From Hymenobacter volaticus (lineage in GTDB: Bacteria > Bacteroidota > Bacteroidia > Cytophagales > Hymenobacteraceae), in assembly GCF_022921055.1 (NCBI RefSeq), contig NZ_CP095068.1, positions 62,001-126,000 on the forward strand: a DNA stretch of 64,000 nt. The letters are read 5' to 3'. The translations under genes were made by a program, and so were the position numbers. This document shows positions 18,997-28,828 of this stretch, piece after piece. The notes below the pieces were generated by a model. That model saw only the letters and a program-made list of their open reading frames with translations. It was not told where the DNA came from and ran no database searches. Numbering within the stretch: the first letter of the stretch is position 1; each line of letters starts with the position of its first letter.

Positions 18997-19938
18997 ATGA
19001 GCTTATCTGTTGAACCAACCGAATTTCAGGCGCTTACACCCGCTGACCGCGTAGTTGTCTCCCAGATGCGCCAAAACCTAGATCCTTATAAGGGCTTAGT
19101 AGATGGCCCCGCCATGCGAGAGCACTTTGATACGCTTATAGCCGCTACGCCGGCAGCAGCAGGAGTGACCTACGAGGCGGCCACCGTGGGCGGGGTTGCA
19201 GGCTGGTGGTGTCGCCCGGCCGTCCACCGGGTTACTACCAGTGTAGTTCTTTACCTGCACGGCGGGGCTTACGTAGCCGGCTCGGCTACTGCTTACCGTC
19301 ATTTTGTAGGGCAGTTAGCTGCTCGCGTGGAGGTCGATTTTTTTGTGCCTGACTACCGCTTGGCGCCCGAACACCCTTTTCCCGCCGCCGTCGAGGATGC
19401 CCAAGCAGTGTACTGGGGACTACTCTCCGCTGGCTGGCAGCACATTGCTATCTGCGGCGACTCGGCGGGCGGCGGACTCGCTCTCACCACTCTGGCCCTG
19501 GTTACAGCTGAAGCGGCGCGTACATCGGGCATGGTACCCCCGCAGGCGGGCGTAGTTTTCTCACCCTGGACCGACCTTGCCCTGACTTCACCAAGTATGC
19601 AGACTCAAGCCGACGCGGATTTTCTGTTAACCAAGAACTGGTTATCTCAGCAGGCAGCCCACTATCTGCAAGGCCACGCAGCTCATGATCCCAATGCTTC
19701 GCCGGTGTATGGTAGTTTCGCTGGCCTGCCACCCCTGCAAGTGCACATCGGCCACGACGAGATATTGCGCGACGATTCTTTGCGCTACGTAGCGCAGGCC
19801 CGTGCCGAAGGTGTAGCCGTCGAACTTCACGTGTGGGAAGGAATGCCGCACGTCTTTGCCGTCAACGTGGGCATCCTGGAGGCGGCTGAGCAGGCATTGC
19901 TACGCGTCAGTGCTTTCTTGGCTGAAAACTTGAAGTAA
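18997..19938 (+). CDS. Alpha/beta hydrolase, hormone-sensitive-lipase type esterase
   Basis: 313 residues. HSL-family motifs: oxyanion-hole LHGGAYVAGSA (HGGG-like), DYRLAPEHPFPAAVED, nucleophile elbow GDSAGGG, then Asp in HDEILRDDS and His in MPHVFAVN completing the triad. It is predicted to be a cytosolic carboxylesterase for short-chain esters. The start ATG at 18997 is preferred to the GTG at 18961. It is divergent from the HxlR regulator, which is the obvious candidate controller. Confidence 0.9.
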   Translation: MSLSVEPTEFQALTPADRVVVSQMRQNLDPYKGLVDGPAMREHFDTLIAATPAAAGVTYEAATVGGVAGWWCRPAVHRVTTSVVLYLHGGAYVAGSATAYRHFVGQLAARVEVDFFVPDYRLAPEHPFPAAVEDAQAVYWGLLSAGWQHIAICGDSAGGGLALTTLALVTAEAARTSGMVPPQAGVVFSPWTDLALTSPSMQTQADADFLLTKNWLSQQAAHYLQGHAAHDPNASPVYGSFAGLPPLQVHIGHDEILRDDSLRYVAQARAEGVAVELHVWEGMPHVFAVNVGILEAAEQALLRVSAFLAENLK

Positions 19939-20009
19939 GCAACAACGGCTGTCGCGACAACCTTCAGCAGACACGCCCCGGCAGGCAGCCAAGCATAGTC
20001 AGTGTTGCG

Positions 20010-20351
20010 CTAGCTCTGCGTAGAAGGCACCCCAATCGAGTCATAGATAACCACCTTATCCCAGTAGATAGCATACTGGTTCCGAAACTCGTCGTGGATA
20101 GGATGCTGCTGGTAGTCTTCTTCATCTGCCGCACTCTCAAATAAACACAGCCACGAGTAGGCGTACGTCCGCTCAATCACGTCGCGGTTGGTAGCGGCTG
20201 GTACCCCGATATGCGACATTTTGATTGAAGGAACGCCCGCTAGCTTCCGTAGCCCTTCTAGAAGCTTGGCCTTGTCGGCCTCGTTAGCGGTGGCTTTGGT
20301 ATAAAATAGTACATGGTGAACGAAAGGTTCTTGTGGCGAAGGCGCATTCAT
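20010..20351 (-). CDS. Dabb (stress-responsive A/B barrel) family protein
   Basis: 113 residues from ATG 20351 (a TTG at 20378 would add nine). The pattern VHHVLFYTKATANEADKAKLLEGLRKL, SYAWLCLFES-like central strand and HPIHDEFRNQYAIYWDKVVIYDS is that of dimeric alpha/beta-barrel Dabb domains. The biochemical role of most members is unknown. It converges on the esterase gene with about 70 nt between the ends. Confidence 0.82.
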   Translation of the reverse strand: MNAPSPQEPFVHHVLFYTKATANEADKAKLLEGLRKLAGVPSIKMSHIGVPAATNRDVIERTYAYSWLCLFESAADEEDYQQHPIHDEFRNQYAIYWDKVVIYDSIGVPSTQS

Positions 20352-20631
20352 GAAGTGAGTGATATTTATGGAGAGCAACTATCGATTGTCAATATGAGAG
20401 AAATAAGTCAGGATTGTCGTGTCCGCGAATCAATTATCTCAAGGAACAGCATTGCTGCTGGCTACTTGCCAGCTTACTTATGCACCTGTTCCTGCCACTA
20501 AAACTACCGATGGTAACTGATACATCGACCAACACTATAGATAGTCAGGCTGCTATATGAACAGCTAGGAAATGGCTTAGTAGAGGAATGCTCATTACAG
20601 GAAGAGACTTTTCTAGTGCTAGCTTGCGCCT

Positions 20632-20913
20632 ATGACTCTTGACTTAACTGACATCACCACAAAACAAGACTTGCATGAGTTGTTTAAAGCCGGGCTGGGC
20701 TTTCCAGAATGGTATGGGTCTAGTTGGGATGCCTTTTGGGATTGTATCGTCGCTATAGTAGAACTACCCGAGTCATTAACACTACAGAATTGGGAAGATT
20801 TTGCGCAAGCCTGCCCGAGGGATATGGCCATTCTGCGGCAGGTAATCCAGGACTACGAAGAATACCGACCAGGCAAGCGTATCATACTTTCGGCCAATCC
20901 AACTAGCTCGTAA
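20632..20913 (+). CDS. Barstar-like ribonuclease-inhibitor family protein
   Basis: 93 residues. The pattern LTDITTKQDLHELFKAGLGFPEWYGSSWDAFWDCI followed by LPESLTLQNWEDF is the barstar family core (helix plus strand that plugs the active site of barnase-like RNases). No RNase gene lies beside it, so it is a lone immunity or regulatory protein, as in many genomes. It is monocistronic, with divergent and empty space on both sides. Confidence 0.85.
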   Translation: MTLDLTDITTKQDLHELFKAGLGFPEWYGSSWDAFWDCIVAIVELPESLTLQNWEDFAQACPRDMAILRQVIQDYEEYRPGKRIILSANPTSS

Positions 20914-21040
20914 AAGGTTGTTACCAGCGCTCTATCTGGCGTCTTGCACTATCCGATTAAGCATAAAGCTCCCTCCAGAACCGAACTTCGGAAAGATGCA
21001 TCAGCTTTATCATTCCATCCTCTAGTAACCTAATTCCTGC

Positions 21041-22275
21041 ATGTCGTCTTTTTCAATTGAGTTCGTTCGAGCCAATTTTCCTGCCTTGCAAGGACGCCCA
21101 GACCGCGCCCCTTACGTCTTCTTCGATGGCCCGGCGGTACGCAGATGGCCCAGCAAACTATCGACGGCATGCTCAACTACATCAGCGGTGGTATGGCCAA
21201 TCTACATGGCACTTTTGCCACCAGCCGCGCGACGGATGCGCTGCTAGAAGCCGGCCGGCAGGGTATAGCGGACTTGCTGAATTGCCAACCACAGGAAGTT
21301 GCGTTTGGCCAGAATATGACGTCACTAGCCTTTGCCATTGCGCGTAGTCTCGCCACGTTCATCCACACCGGCGATGAAATCGTCGTGACAGAACTCGACC
21401 ATCGCGCCAATGTAGACCCGTGGGTCACGCTCGCCAAGGACTGTGGCGCAGTAGTGAAATTCATTCCCGTCAACCTCGAAACTTATACGCTCGAGCTCGT
21501 TCAGATAGATGAGCTGATTACTTCTAACACCAAGCTGGTCGCCGTTACCATGTCGTCGAACGTGGTTGGCACCGTGCCGCCGGTCGAGCAAATCATTGCG
21601 CGGGCCAAAGCCGTTGGGGCCTGGGTGGTGCTGGATGCGGTACATGCAACGCCACATTATCCGATTGATTTTCAAAAGCTCGGGGCTGATATACTGTTTT
21701 GCTCGGCGTATAAGTTCTTCGGACCGCACCTCGGTATTGCGGTGGTATCAGCAGGACTTTTCGACAAGTTGCCTGTGTACAAGCTCGCACCCGCTCCAAC
21801 CTACATCCCCGATAAGCTGGAAACGGGCACTCAAAATCACGAGGGGATTGCAGGTTTGCTAGGAGCTCTGGCTTTTATCGAAACCCTTGGTGAGGGTACC
21901 ACCCGCCCGCAACGGTTGCGCACCGCCATGCAAGCTATTGAAGTGCACGAGCAAGCGCAGGCACACCGGCTAGAATCCTTCTTGCAGGAACTGCCGCAGG
22001 TGCGAGTATACCGTGCGCCAGCCGATACGCGCAAAACCCCAACCGTGGCATTCACGCTTGAAAACGTGAATTCACGCGAAGCCTGTGCTTGGTTTGCCGA
22101 GCATTACAACCTAGCAATTGCCGACGGTCATTTCTACGCTTCTACCTTAGCTGAAAAGCTAGGGATTATGGCACAAGGTGGATGGATCCGATTGGGATTA
22201 GCACCATACAATACCGATCAAGAAATCGAATTATTTCGAACTGCACTGCTAGACTTCTTGAAAGAAGGCGCATAG
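21041..22275 (+). CDS. Cysteine-desulfurase-like PLP aminotransferase (class V), one frameshift
   Basis: About 411 residues when joined. The first 31 codons (SSFSIEFVRANFPALQGRP, APYVFFDGP) are in one frame. One extra G at 21133-21134 gives the family sequence FFDGPGGTQMAQQTID and joins the long frame beginning at 21145. PLP-fold features: VLDAVHATPHYPIDF, the lysine in SAYKFFGPHLG that would hold the cofactor, and TGTQNHEGIAG. It resembles the SufS/VC1184-like desulfurase-like family, whose members often lack proven desulfurase activity. No suf or isc genes are near. The break looks like a missing base rather than decay, since the rest is intact. Confidence 0.85.
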
Positions 22276-23030
22276 CAGGCGTAGACAACTTATACTGTAA
22301 GGGTTTAATTAGACTGCCAAAAAAGGCATAACAATCTCATGAGGTATAAAAATAGTCTATAAGTTCATAAAAAAGCTGGATGGCTACCTTCCTAAAGGCA
22401 AATGGTCTATAAAAGTATAAGGATGATATGCAATTTTATACTAGAATATACTTCAATTATAGCGCTATGCTCTGGCTCAAGCAACTTTGCGAGGGCAACT
22501 CTAACTATGACTCTTGTTGTACTGCAAGAGTGTTTATAAATATTAAAGATGGAGCCCGCAGATTTAAGTTACTTGTTGTATCGCTAAACGCTTAAGTGGA
22601 CAGTCGTTTGGCAAGAAGCTAAATCCGATTAAGGAATCACCAGGTTGGACAACGTGTCACCAGAAACTTCTTCAAGGAATAAGTAGCCTATAGAATAAAC
22701 TACAAATGCGTGCTTCCTACTTTAGGCATCATAACTGTTACGAATGGTACCGAAGAAGCCAGTGCAACGACTCGTTCACTTCGCCTAACATAAGTAGCGA
22801 TAAGTAAACCTGTCTCGTTACCTACCCCATCACGCAAAGGCCACAGATAGTGTCGACGGATCTGGTATTACAACTTGGTCATAATATCCGATAAGCTTTT
22901 AGTCATAAACGCTGCTTGCTTAATGAGCACAAACTGGTACGTCCAAATTTGGCACTATAACTTTACCACGGCAATTTTAAACAATACTATTAATTTTGAA
23001 TTATTTAACTTTTCCTTGTACAATACCTAT

Positions 23031-23063
23031 TTACCCCGGATAACGTTTACTTATCCGAGGTAA
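23031..23063. promoter_or_regulatory. 33-bp 13-7-13 inverted repeat, candidate recombination core site or operator
   Basis: TTACCCCGGATAA (23031-23043) and TTATCCGAGGTAA (23051-23063) are inverted copies matching at 12 of 13 positions, separated by 7 bp (CGTTTAC). This layout is typical of tyrosine-recombinase core sites (13-bp arms with 6-8 bp overlap). It ends 6 bp before the -7 box of the recombinase gene, so binding here would also repress that gene. Confidence 0.6.
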
Positions 23064-23068
23064 ATGTC

Positions 23069-23076
23069 TATCTTTG
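23069..23076 (+). promoter_or_regulatory. -7 promoter box of the tyrosine recombinase
   Basis: TATCTTTG matches TAnnTTTG and lies about 110 nt before the start codon at 23186. The inverted repeat occupies the -33 region. Confidence 0.55.
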
Positions 23077-23185
23077 ATTTCTCATTATATTAGTTCTAGC
23101 AAATATTTATTTGACAGTTTGCGTTGAGCATACACTCTAGAACGATGGGCTAATAAGCCATGACTTACTCCTTATTTATACAGGC

Positions 23186-24172
23186 ATGGCTAGAGAAGAA
23201 CTTGCACGTTTAGGGGAAGCAACCAAAGCCGTCGGTCAAGCCCGGCATCTCGACGATTTTGCCGAAAAGGCAGCGCGCTACGTGGCCGCGGGCCTAGACG
23301 GAGCCGACAACACCAAGGAAGCATATGCCGGTGACTGGAAGCGCTTTGCCAAATGGTGTTTGGAATACAACTGCTCGCCCTTGCCAGCGGACGTACCCAC
23401 GCTCGTTGGCTTTGTCACTTACCTGACCGAGCAGCGTCGTAAGACGGCCACCATCCGGCGCCACATTGCTTCCGTCACGAAAGCCCACAAGTTAGCCGGT
23501 GTGCCCTCGCCGAGCACTGAAGAACGGTTTAAGGTCTTCATAAAGGGCGTCACTCGCGTCGAGGGCGTGCGACAGCACCAAGCGCCGGCCTTCACGCTCG
23601 ACCATTTCAAGCGCGTCATCCAGGCCATTGACACCAGTCGCCCCGCGGGCCTGCGGGACCGGGCGCTGTTGTTGCTCGGCTTTAGCGGGGCTTTCCGCCG
23701 CGAAGAGTTGGCTAACGTCAATATCGAGCACTTGCAGTTCGATGCGGATGGCTTGCTGGTGGACTTGCCGCGCAGCAAAACCAACCAGAAAGGCGAAGGC
23801 GAAGAAAAGGCTGTCTTCTATTCCGCCGACCGCCGCACTTGCCCGGTGCGGGCCGTCAAGGAGTGGCTGGAGTTATTGCAGGCGCACGGGCACAGCAGCG
23901 GCCCCTTGTTTGTGTCCTTTCGCCGGGGCCAGCGGCTGAGTACACGCCGCTTGAACACCGACTCGTTGAACCTGCTGGTGCAGCAGTATCTGGGCCGCAA
24001 GTTCACGGCCCACTCGCTGCGGGCCTCGTTCGTCACCATTGCCAAACTCAAAGGCGTCGATGACAGCAAGATCATGAACCAGACCAAGCACAAAACCACG
24101 GCCATGATTCGTCGCTACACCCGTATTGACAACGTGCGCCAACACAATGCCGCCCAAGAGATTGGGTTGTAG
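23186..24172 (+). CDS. Tyrosine recombinase/integrase, stand-alone
   Basis: 328 residues. An N-terminal SAM-like core-binding domain (about 20-115: TKEAYAGDWKRFAKWCLEY, PTLVGFVTYLTEQRRKTATI) precedes the catalytic domain. The pocket is complete: Arg171 in GAFRREEL, Lys in RSKTNQ, His-x-x-Arg in AHSLRASF, His in KHKTTAM and the nucleophile Tyr311 in RRYTR. So it should be active. No excisionase, relaxase, phage gene, transposase or cargo is adjacent; about 0.9 kb of non-coding DNA lies on each side. It may be a remnant of an island or a domesticated recombinase acting on the nearby inverted repeat. GC content of the gene is normal for the genome, unlike its upstream flank. Confidence 0.93.
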   Translation: MAREELARLGEATKAVGQARHLDDFAEKAARYVAAGLDGADNTKEAYAGDWKRFAKWCLEYNCSPLPADVPTLVGFVTYLTEQRRKTATIRRHIASVTKAHKLAGVPSPSTEERFKVFIKGVTRVEGVRQHQAPAFTLDHFKRVIQAIDTSRPAGLRDRALLLLGFSGAFRREELANVNIEHLQFDADGLLVDLPRSKTNQKGEGEEKAVFYSADRRTCPVRAVKEWLELLQAHGHSSGPLFVSFRRGQRLSTRRLNTDSLNLLVQQYLGRKFTAHSLRASFVTIAKLKGVDDSKIMNQTKHKTTAMIRRYTRIDNVRQHNAAQEIGL

Positions 24173-24203
24173 AATATTGCCGCACTTTCTTGGAATCTTA
24201 CTC

Positions 24204-24228
24204 ATCCTTCCTCTTTGTTAGGAAGGAT
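24204..24228 (+). terminator. Hairpin after the recombinase
   Basis: ATCCTTCCT (24204-24212) pairs with AGGAAGGAT (24220-24228) over 9 bp with a 7-nt loop, 32 nt after the recombinase stop. The T-rich tail is weak. Confidence 0.45.
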
Positions 24229-25111
24229 ATGATGTGGCTACGCATGGGCATCAACGCCGCACCAGCAGTTGCAGTTACAATTCGGTGCCTTTCGTGCCTA
24301 TAGTTGTTAAGAAGTAGTAAAACAGAAAGCCTCCGTCGTCAAAGAGCGGCCTATGCTGTTAAGGTTTACAATTATTTATCATTCACCTTGACATGCCTCC
24401 ATAAAGGCGTACCGGGCTTCCTGGTGATCGTTCATGAAGCCCGGCGGGCCAATCAAATCATTATAGTTCAGCATTTGGCGGCTACTAATCGGCTGCTTGG
24501 GCATGAAGAAAGCAGAGCGGGATACTACTTTTTTCCTGCCATGCCTCTCCCAAGAACTGATTAGCCTCCCTACGATGGCCGTCCTGCTCGAGACAGCTGA
24601 TACGACCGCGATGCCCTGGGTCTGGTCGCTTCCACGCTTAAGGTGCCACGATTCTCAGCTACAACTCGCCATGAGGTTACTAAGGCGATGCGAACCAAAA
24701 AAAAGCGTAACCCGACTAAGAGCAGTGAAATGGTCGGCATCGGCAACTGAGACGTTACGTGTTCTTCTTTGGGCGTCCGGGCCCTTTGCTAGTACCTGTA
24801 GCTTTGGGCTGTCGTTGCTTTATGGCGAGCGTATAGCCTGGCTCCAGCATCTGGCTGATCTCACCGATCTATAAGCCTTGCTAAACCTTTGTCGAAAGCC
24901 ATGTTATTCAATAAACAGGATTAAGGAATACGAATAGCAAGTTTAGCTGCCCGAGGGGTTTAGACATACGTAACACGTGGGAAAGAGCGGGTTAAGCAGA
25001 CGCCTTGACCCTTACACTTGCTGTTTCTACCTAGCCGCCACCGCCTCACCTATTCCTCGCTTATTTGTCCTTATCTCAAACGCATCCTGTCTGGGCGGCG
25101 TATGGGTAGGC
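24229..25111. other. Non-coding region between recombinase and PAS kinase
   Basis: 883 bases without a convincing gene. Open frames at 24304-24564 and 24497-24874 lack recognisable features. A weak 9-bp dyad (CCGGGCTTC at 24412-24420, complement at 24436-24444) is visible. A TAGCTTTG at 24799-24806 could be a distant promoter for the kinase. Confidence 0.45.
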
Positions 25112-28100
25112 ATGTCCGACCTAGTGCCTTCGCTTGCTGCCTTTCCCGCCGACCTGCAGGCCACCTATCCCCAAGCCGAGTTAGTGTGGGGAATGCTTGA
25201 AGCTTCTTTGACCGGCCTTGCGTTGTATTCGCCCCTGTGCGATGAACAGGGGCGTCTCGTCGACTTCCGCATCGACCTGCTCAACCCAACCGCTCAGCGC
25301 ATCCTCCAGCAGCCCGCCCGGCCCACGGGCACCTACTTACAGTATTATCCGCATACGCTCGCTACGGGCGTATTTGCTTTTCACCGCGACGCGTTCGAAT
25401 CGAGTGCGCCTGCGCGGATGAACGTAAACTACCAAGCCGATGGGCTAGACAATTACTTTCAGCTCTCGGCTCGCCGGGTAGGCCAGGGATTGCTGGTTAG
25501 CTTCACCGACACGGCCGATGCCGCCCGCACCGAGGTGGAGCTAGCGTTGCGCGTAAGCCAGGCCCAGGAGCGGGCCGCCCGCGCTGAAGTTGAATTGCAG
25601 CGCCAGCAACTCTATAATATACTCGAGCAGGCCCCGGCCATGATCTGCCTCTTTGAGGGGCCACAACACACGTTCCAGTTCGTCAATCCGCCCTATCAAG
25701 CGCTGGTTGGGAACCGGCCACTCGTAGGCAAGCCCATTGCCGAGGCCATGCCCGAATTAGCCGGTCAGCCCATTTTCGACCTGCTCGATCAGGTATACCG
25801 TACCGGGGAAACCTTCTTCGCCAATGAGATGCTAGTTCAGCTTGATCATGCCAACGATGGCATACGAGAGCTGGAAAAGCGCTACTACAACTTCATCTAC
25901 CAAGCCCGCCACAATCTGGCCGGAGCTATTGATGGCATCTTTGTCTTTGCCTACGACGTGACCACGCTGGTGCTGGCCCGCCTCGAAGTCCAGCACCTGA
26001 ACGAGGAGTTAGCTGCCCTCAACGAAGAGCTGCACGTTAGCAACGAGGAGTACCTGACTGCCAACACAGCTTTACACGAGGCGCAGCACGAGCTACAGCA
26101 ACTCAACCAGAAGCTGGAAGGCCGGGTGACCGAGCGCACGGCCCAGCTCTCCGCCGCCCGCGCCGAAACGGAACAGCAGCGCACCCGTCTCGCCCGATTG
26201 TTTATGCAGGCCCCGGCCGCCATCTGCATTCTCGATGGGCCCGACTTGATCTTCGAGTTGATCAATCCTATCTATCAGCAGTTCATCCCCAAACGGCAGT
26301 TGCTGGGTAAACCCTTGCTGGAAGCGCTGCCGGAGCTAGCCGACCACGCGGCCTATCACACCATGCGCCACGTATTCGACACGGGCGAAGCACTCTGGCA
26401 GCAGGCCTTGCACATGCCCCTGGCGCGTACCGACGGCGGCGTACTGGAAGACCGCTACTTCAATTATGTTCAGCAACCGCGCTACGACGAGCAGGGGCGC
26501 ATTGACGGCGTGCTCGTCTTTGGCTTCGAGGTTACGGAATTGGTACAGGCCCGCCAGCAGGCCGAGGCCCTGCAAGCTCAGGTGTTGAGCGTGGCCCAGC
26601 GCCAGGTACAGGAGCGCGAAACGCTCTACCAAGTTTTTGCCCAGACACCGGCGGCTATCTGCATCCAGCGGGGCCCCGAGCACCGCTACGATTACCTTAA
26701 CCAGGCTTACCAAGACTTCTTCCCCGGTCGTCACTTGCTGGGTATTCCCGTAGCCGAGGCCCTGCCCGAAACGGTAGCGAGTGGGGTGGTGGCCCTGCTC
26801 GACCACGTCTACCAAACGGGAGAAACGTACTACGGCAACGAGCTGCCGCTTCAAATAGCGCAGCCCGATGGCTCGTTGCGCCAAATGTATTTTACCTTCA
26901 CCTACCAGGCCTACCGCGAGAACGGTGAGATTGTCGGCATTTCCACCTTTGCCTACGATGTCAAGGAGCAGGTAGTAGCCCGCCAAGAACGTGAGGTCGA
27001 GCGGCAACTCTTGCTCAGCTTGTTCCAGGAGGCCCCCGCTGGCATCTGTATTCTGGCCGGGCCCGAGCTGGCGTTTGAGTTCGTCAATCCCGGCTACCAG
27101 CAGTTGCTACCCGGCCGGGCCCTGCAGGACCGACCTGTCTTCGAGGCGATGCCAGAACTGGTTGGCACGCCCGTGGAAACGCTGCTGCGGCAGGTGTATG
27201 CCACTGGTCAACCGCACGAAGCGCAGGGCTTACACGTTCCCGTAGCCCGGCCCACCGATGGCGTCCTCGAAGACCGCTACTTCACTTTTGTTTACCAGGG
27301 GCGGCGCGATGCACAGGGACATATCGACGGCATCCTGGTATTTGTGTTTGAGGTTACTGAGCAGGTGCAGGCCCGGCAAGCCGCCGAAGCCAGCAGCCGG
27401 CAATTGCGCCTTATCACCGACGCGCTACCCGTACTTATCGGCTACATCGACCGGGAAGAAAAGTACCGCTTTGCTAACCGCGCCTACGAACCCTGGTTTC
27501 ATTTGCGCGCCGAAGAACTGCTCGGTCGACCCATTCGCGAAGTGGCTGGCCCGCAAGCCTATCCTACTATTCAACCCTACATCGCTCGGGCCCTGGCCGG
27601 CGAACCAGTGGAGTTCGAAGTGGAAATGCCCTTCCGCCCGGGATTCACCAAACACATTCATACCATCTACATTCCCGATGTGCAGCACGGCGTTGTGCAA
27701 GGTTTCTACACTCTGGTAACCGATGTTACCGAGCAGGTCGAAGCCCGCCGGCAGGTGCAAGACCTCAACCAAGAACTAGCGGCTATCAACGAGAAACTGA
27801 CGGCCACCAACCGGGATCTGCACGAAAGCAACACGTTGCTCATACGCACAAATGAAGACTTGGACAATTTCATTTACACGGCCTCGCACGACTTAAAAGC
27901 TCCAATCAGCAATATTGAGGGCTTACTCTATCTGCTCCGTGACGAGCTGCCTGCTGACGTGGTTCAGCAAGGCAACGTGGCCCCGGCCCTGCACCTCATG
28001 CTCGAGGCCGTGGAGCGCTTTAAGCGCACGATTGAGCACCTGACCGATGTCTCCAAGCTGCAAAAAGAACATACTTCGGCCACTCAAGCGGTGCAGTTGG

Positions 28101-28546
28101 CCACAATTGTGGAAGGCGTGCAGCAGGATTTAGCCCCACTGATTCAAGAAACCGGGGCGCGCCTACTCGTGAACGTAAGCGATTTTCCACCCGTGTCCTT
28201 TTCGGAGAAGAACCTGCGTAGCGTAGTCTACAACCTACTCAGCAATGCGCTCAAGTACCGCTCCCCCGACCGTTCGCTCCACGTGGATGTGCGGGCTCAC
28301 GTGCGGGCCGGTTATACGGTGCTGGAGGTGCACGACAACGGCCTCGGCATTGAGCCCCACCAGCTGCCCAAGCTCTACACCATGTTCCAACGCTTTCACA
28401 CGCACATCGAAGGCACGGGCATTGGGCTGTTCATGGTCAAGCGCATGGTTGAAAACGCCGGGGGTCGCCTGGAAGTGCACAGCCAGCCCGGTGCGGGCAC
28501 CACGTTCTTCGTGTACCTACCCCACATGCCCCAGCCGAGTGCCTAA
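25112..28546 (+). CDS. Cytosolic multi-PAS sensor histidine kinase
   Basis: 1,144 residues from ATG 25112 (a GTG at 24977 gives a longer frame with atypical residues). Layout: a degenerate PAS (about 15-130), four closely similar PAS_4 repeats starting near 166, 363, 508 and 635, each opening xxxAPAxICxxxGP and followed by a PELxxx and VYxTGE block, a fifth PAS near 768 (ALPVLIGYIDREEKYRFANRAYE), then HisKA with phospho-His926 in ASHDLKAPISNIEG, and HATPase_c (NLLSNALKYRS, DNGLGI, GTGIGLFMVKRMVE). A coiled coil links PAS1 and PAS2 (about 285-355). There is no membrane segment and no receiver domain, so the signal is internal and the partner regulator is encoded elsewhere. An RsbQ-like hydrolase gene lies nearby. 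Confidence 0.93.
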   Translation: MSDLVPSLAAFPADLQATYPQAELVWGMLEASLTGLALYSPLCDEQGRLVDFRIDLLNPTAQRILQQPARPTGTYLQYYPHTLATGVFAFHRDAFESSAPARMNVNYQADGLDNYFQLSARRVGQGLLVSFTDTADAARTEVELALRVSQAQERAARAEVELQRQQLYNILEQAPAMICLFEGPQHTFQFVNPPYQALVGNRPLVGKPIAEAMPELAGQPIFDLLDQVYRTGETFFANEMLVQLDHANDGIRELEKRYYNFIYQARHNLAGAIDGIFVFAYDVTTLVLARLEVQHLNEELAALNEELHVSNEEYLTANTALHEAQHELQQLNQKLEGRVTERTAQLSAARAETEQQRTRLARLFMQAPAAICILDGPDLIFELINPIYQQFIPKRQLLGKPLLEALPELADHAAYHTMRHVFDTGEALWQQALHMPLARTDGGVLEDRYFNYVQQPRYDEQGRIDGVLVFGFEVTELVQARQQAEALQAQVLSVAQRQVQERETLYQVFAQTPAAICIQRGPEHRYDYLNQAYQDFFPGRHLLGIPVAEALPETVASGVVALLDHVYQTGETYYGNELPLQIAQPDGSLRQMYFTFTYQAYRENGEIVGISTFAYDVKEQVVARQEREVERQLLLSLFQEAPAGICILAGPELAFEFVNPGYQQLLPGRALQDRPVFEAMPELVGTPVETLLRQVYATGQPHEAQGLHVPVARPTDGVLEDRYFTFVYQGRRDAQGHIDGILVFVFEVTEQVQARQAAEASSRQLRLITDALPVLIGYIDREEKYRFANRAYEPWFHLRAEELLGRPIREVAGPQAYPTIQPYIARALAGEPVEFEVEMPFRPGFTKHIHTIYIPDVQHGVVQGFYTLVTDVTEQVEARRQVQDLNQELAAINEKLTATNRDLHESNTLLIRTNEDLDNFIYTASHDLKAPISNIEGLLYLLRDELPADVVQQGNVAPALHLMLEAVERFKRTIEHLTDVSKLQKEHTSATQAVQLATIVEGVQQDLAPLIQETGARLLVNVSDFPPVSFSEKNLRSVVYNLLSNALKYRSPDRSLHVDVRAHVRAGYTVLEVHDNGLGIEPHQLPKLYTMFQRFHTHIEGTGIGLFMVKRMVENAGGRLEVHSQPGAGTTFFVYLPHMPQPSA

Positions 28547-28828
28547 GTCGTTTCCCGCTGATTGCCTCTTGCTTGCTAGCAGCAATCTGCGGCGGATAGC
28601 TATACACCAGATTAGTCACCCGGCACGGGCCACCGGCTAGACGCGCGGAGCAACTACCCCTACTAGGTATCCTGCTCTTATCTTACTCGGTATGAGCTAC
28701 GGGATTCTCGTTTCGCACACGCATGATTGCACCCTTAGAGCGGCCTTTTTTACCGTCTTTTTATCACCCGCTTTCTTAGGAAGATGCAATACCGTTTACC
28801 AAAGCTATTGAGCTATCTAAGGGAGATA

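Larger units (their letters stand above)
22276..23185. other. Long AT-rich non-coding region upstream of the recombinase
   Basis: 910 bases with clearly lower GC than the surroundings. No convincing gene: the open frame at 22875-23063 encodes low-complexity hydrophobic and Asn-rich residues without a signature. The last 160 bases hold a 13-7-13 inverted repeat (23031-23063) and a -7 box (23069). The composition suggests foreign or fast-evolving DNA. Confidence 0.6.

Noticed and set aside
22875..23063. 62-codon open frame upstream of the recombinase
   Set aside because: Low-complexity, AT-driven composition; its end overlaps the 33-bp inverted repeat, which is a better explanation for that DNA.
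23186..24172. Integron-type recombinase with a gene-cassette array
   Set aside because: No attC-like sites and no cassette genes next to it, and no integron-specific insertion is apparent in the protein.
24497..24874. 125-codon open frame between the recombinase and the PAS kinase
   Set aside because: Rich in Arg/Leu/Trp typical of random frames; no domain or start context.
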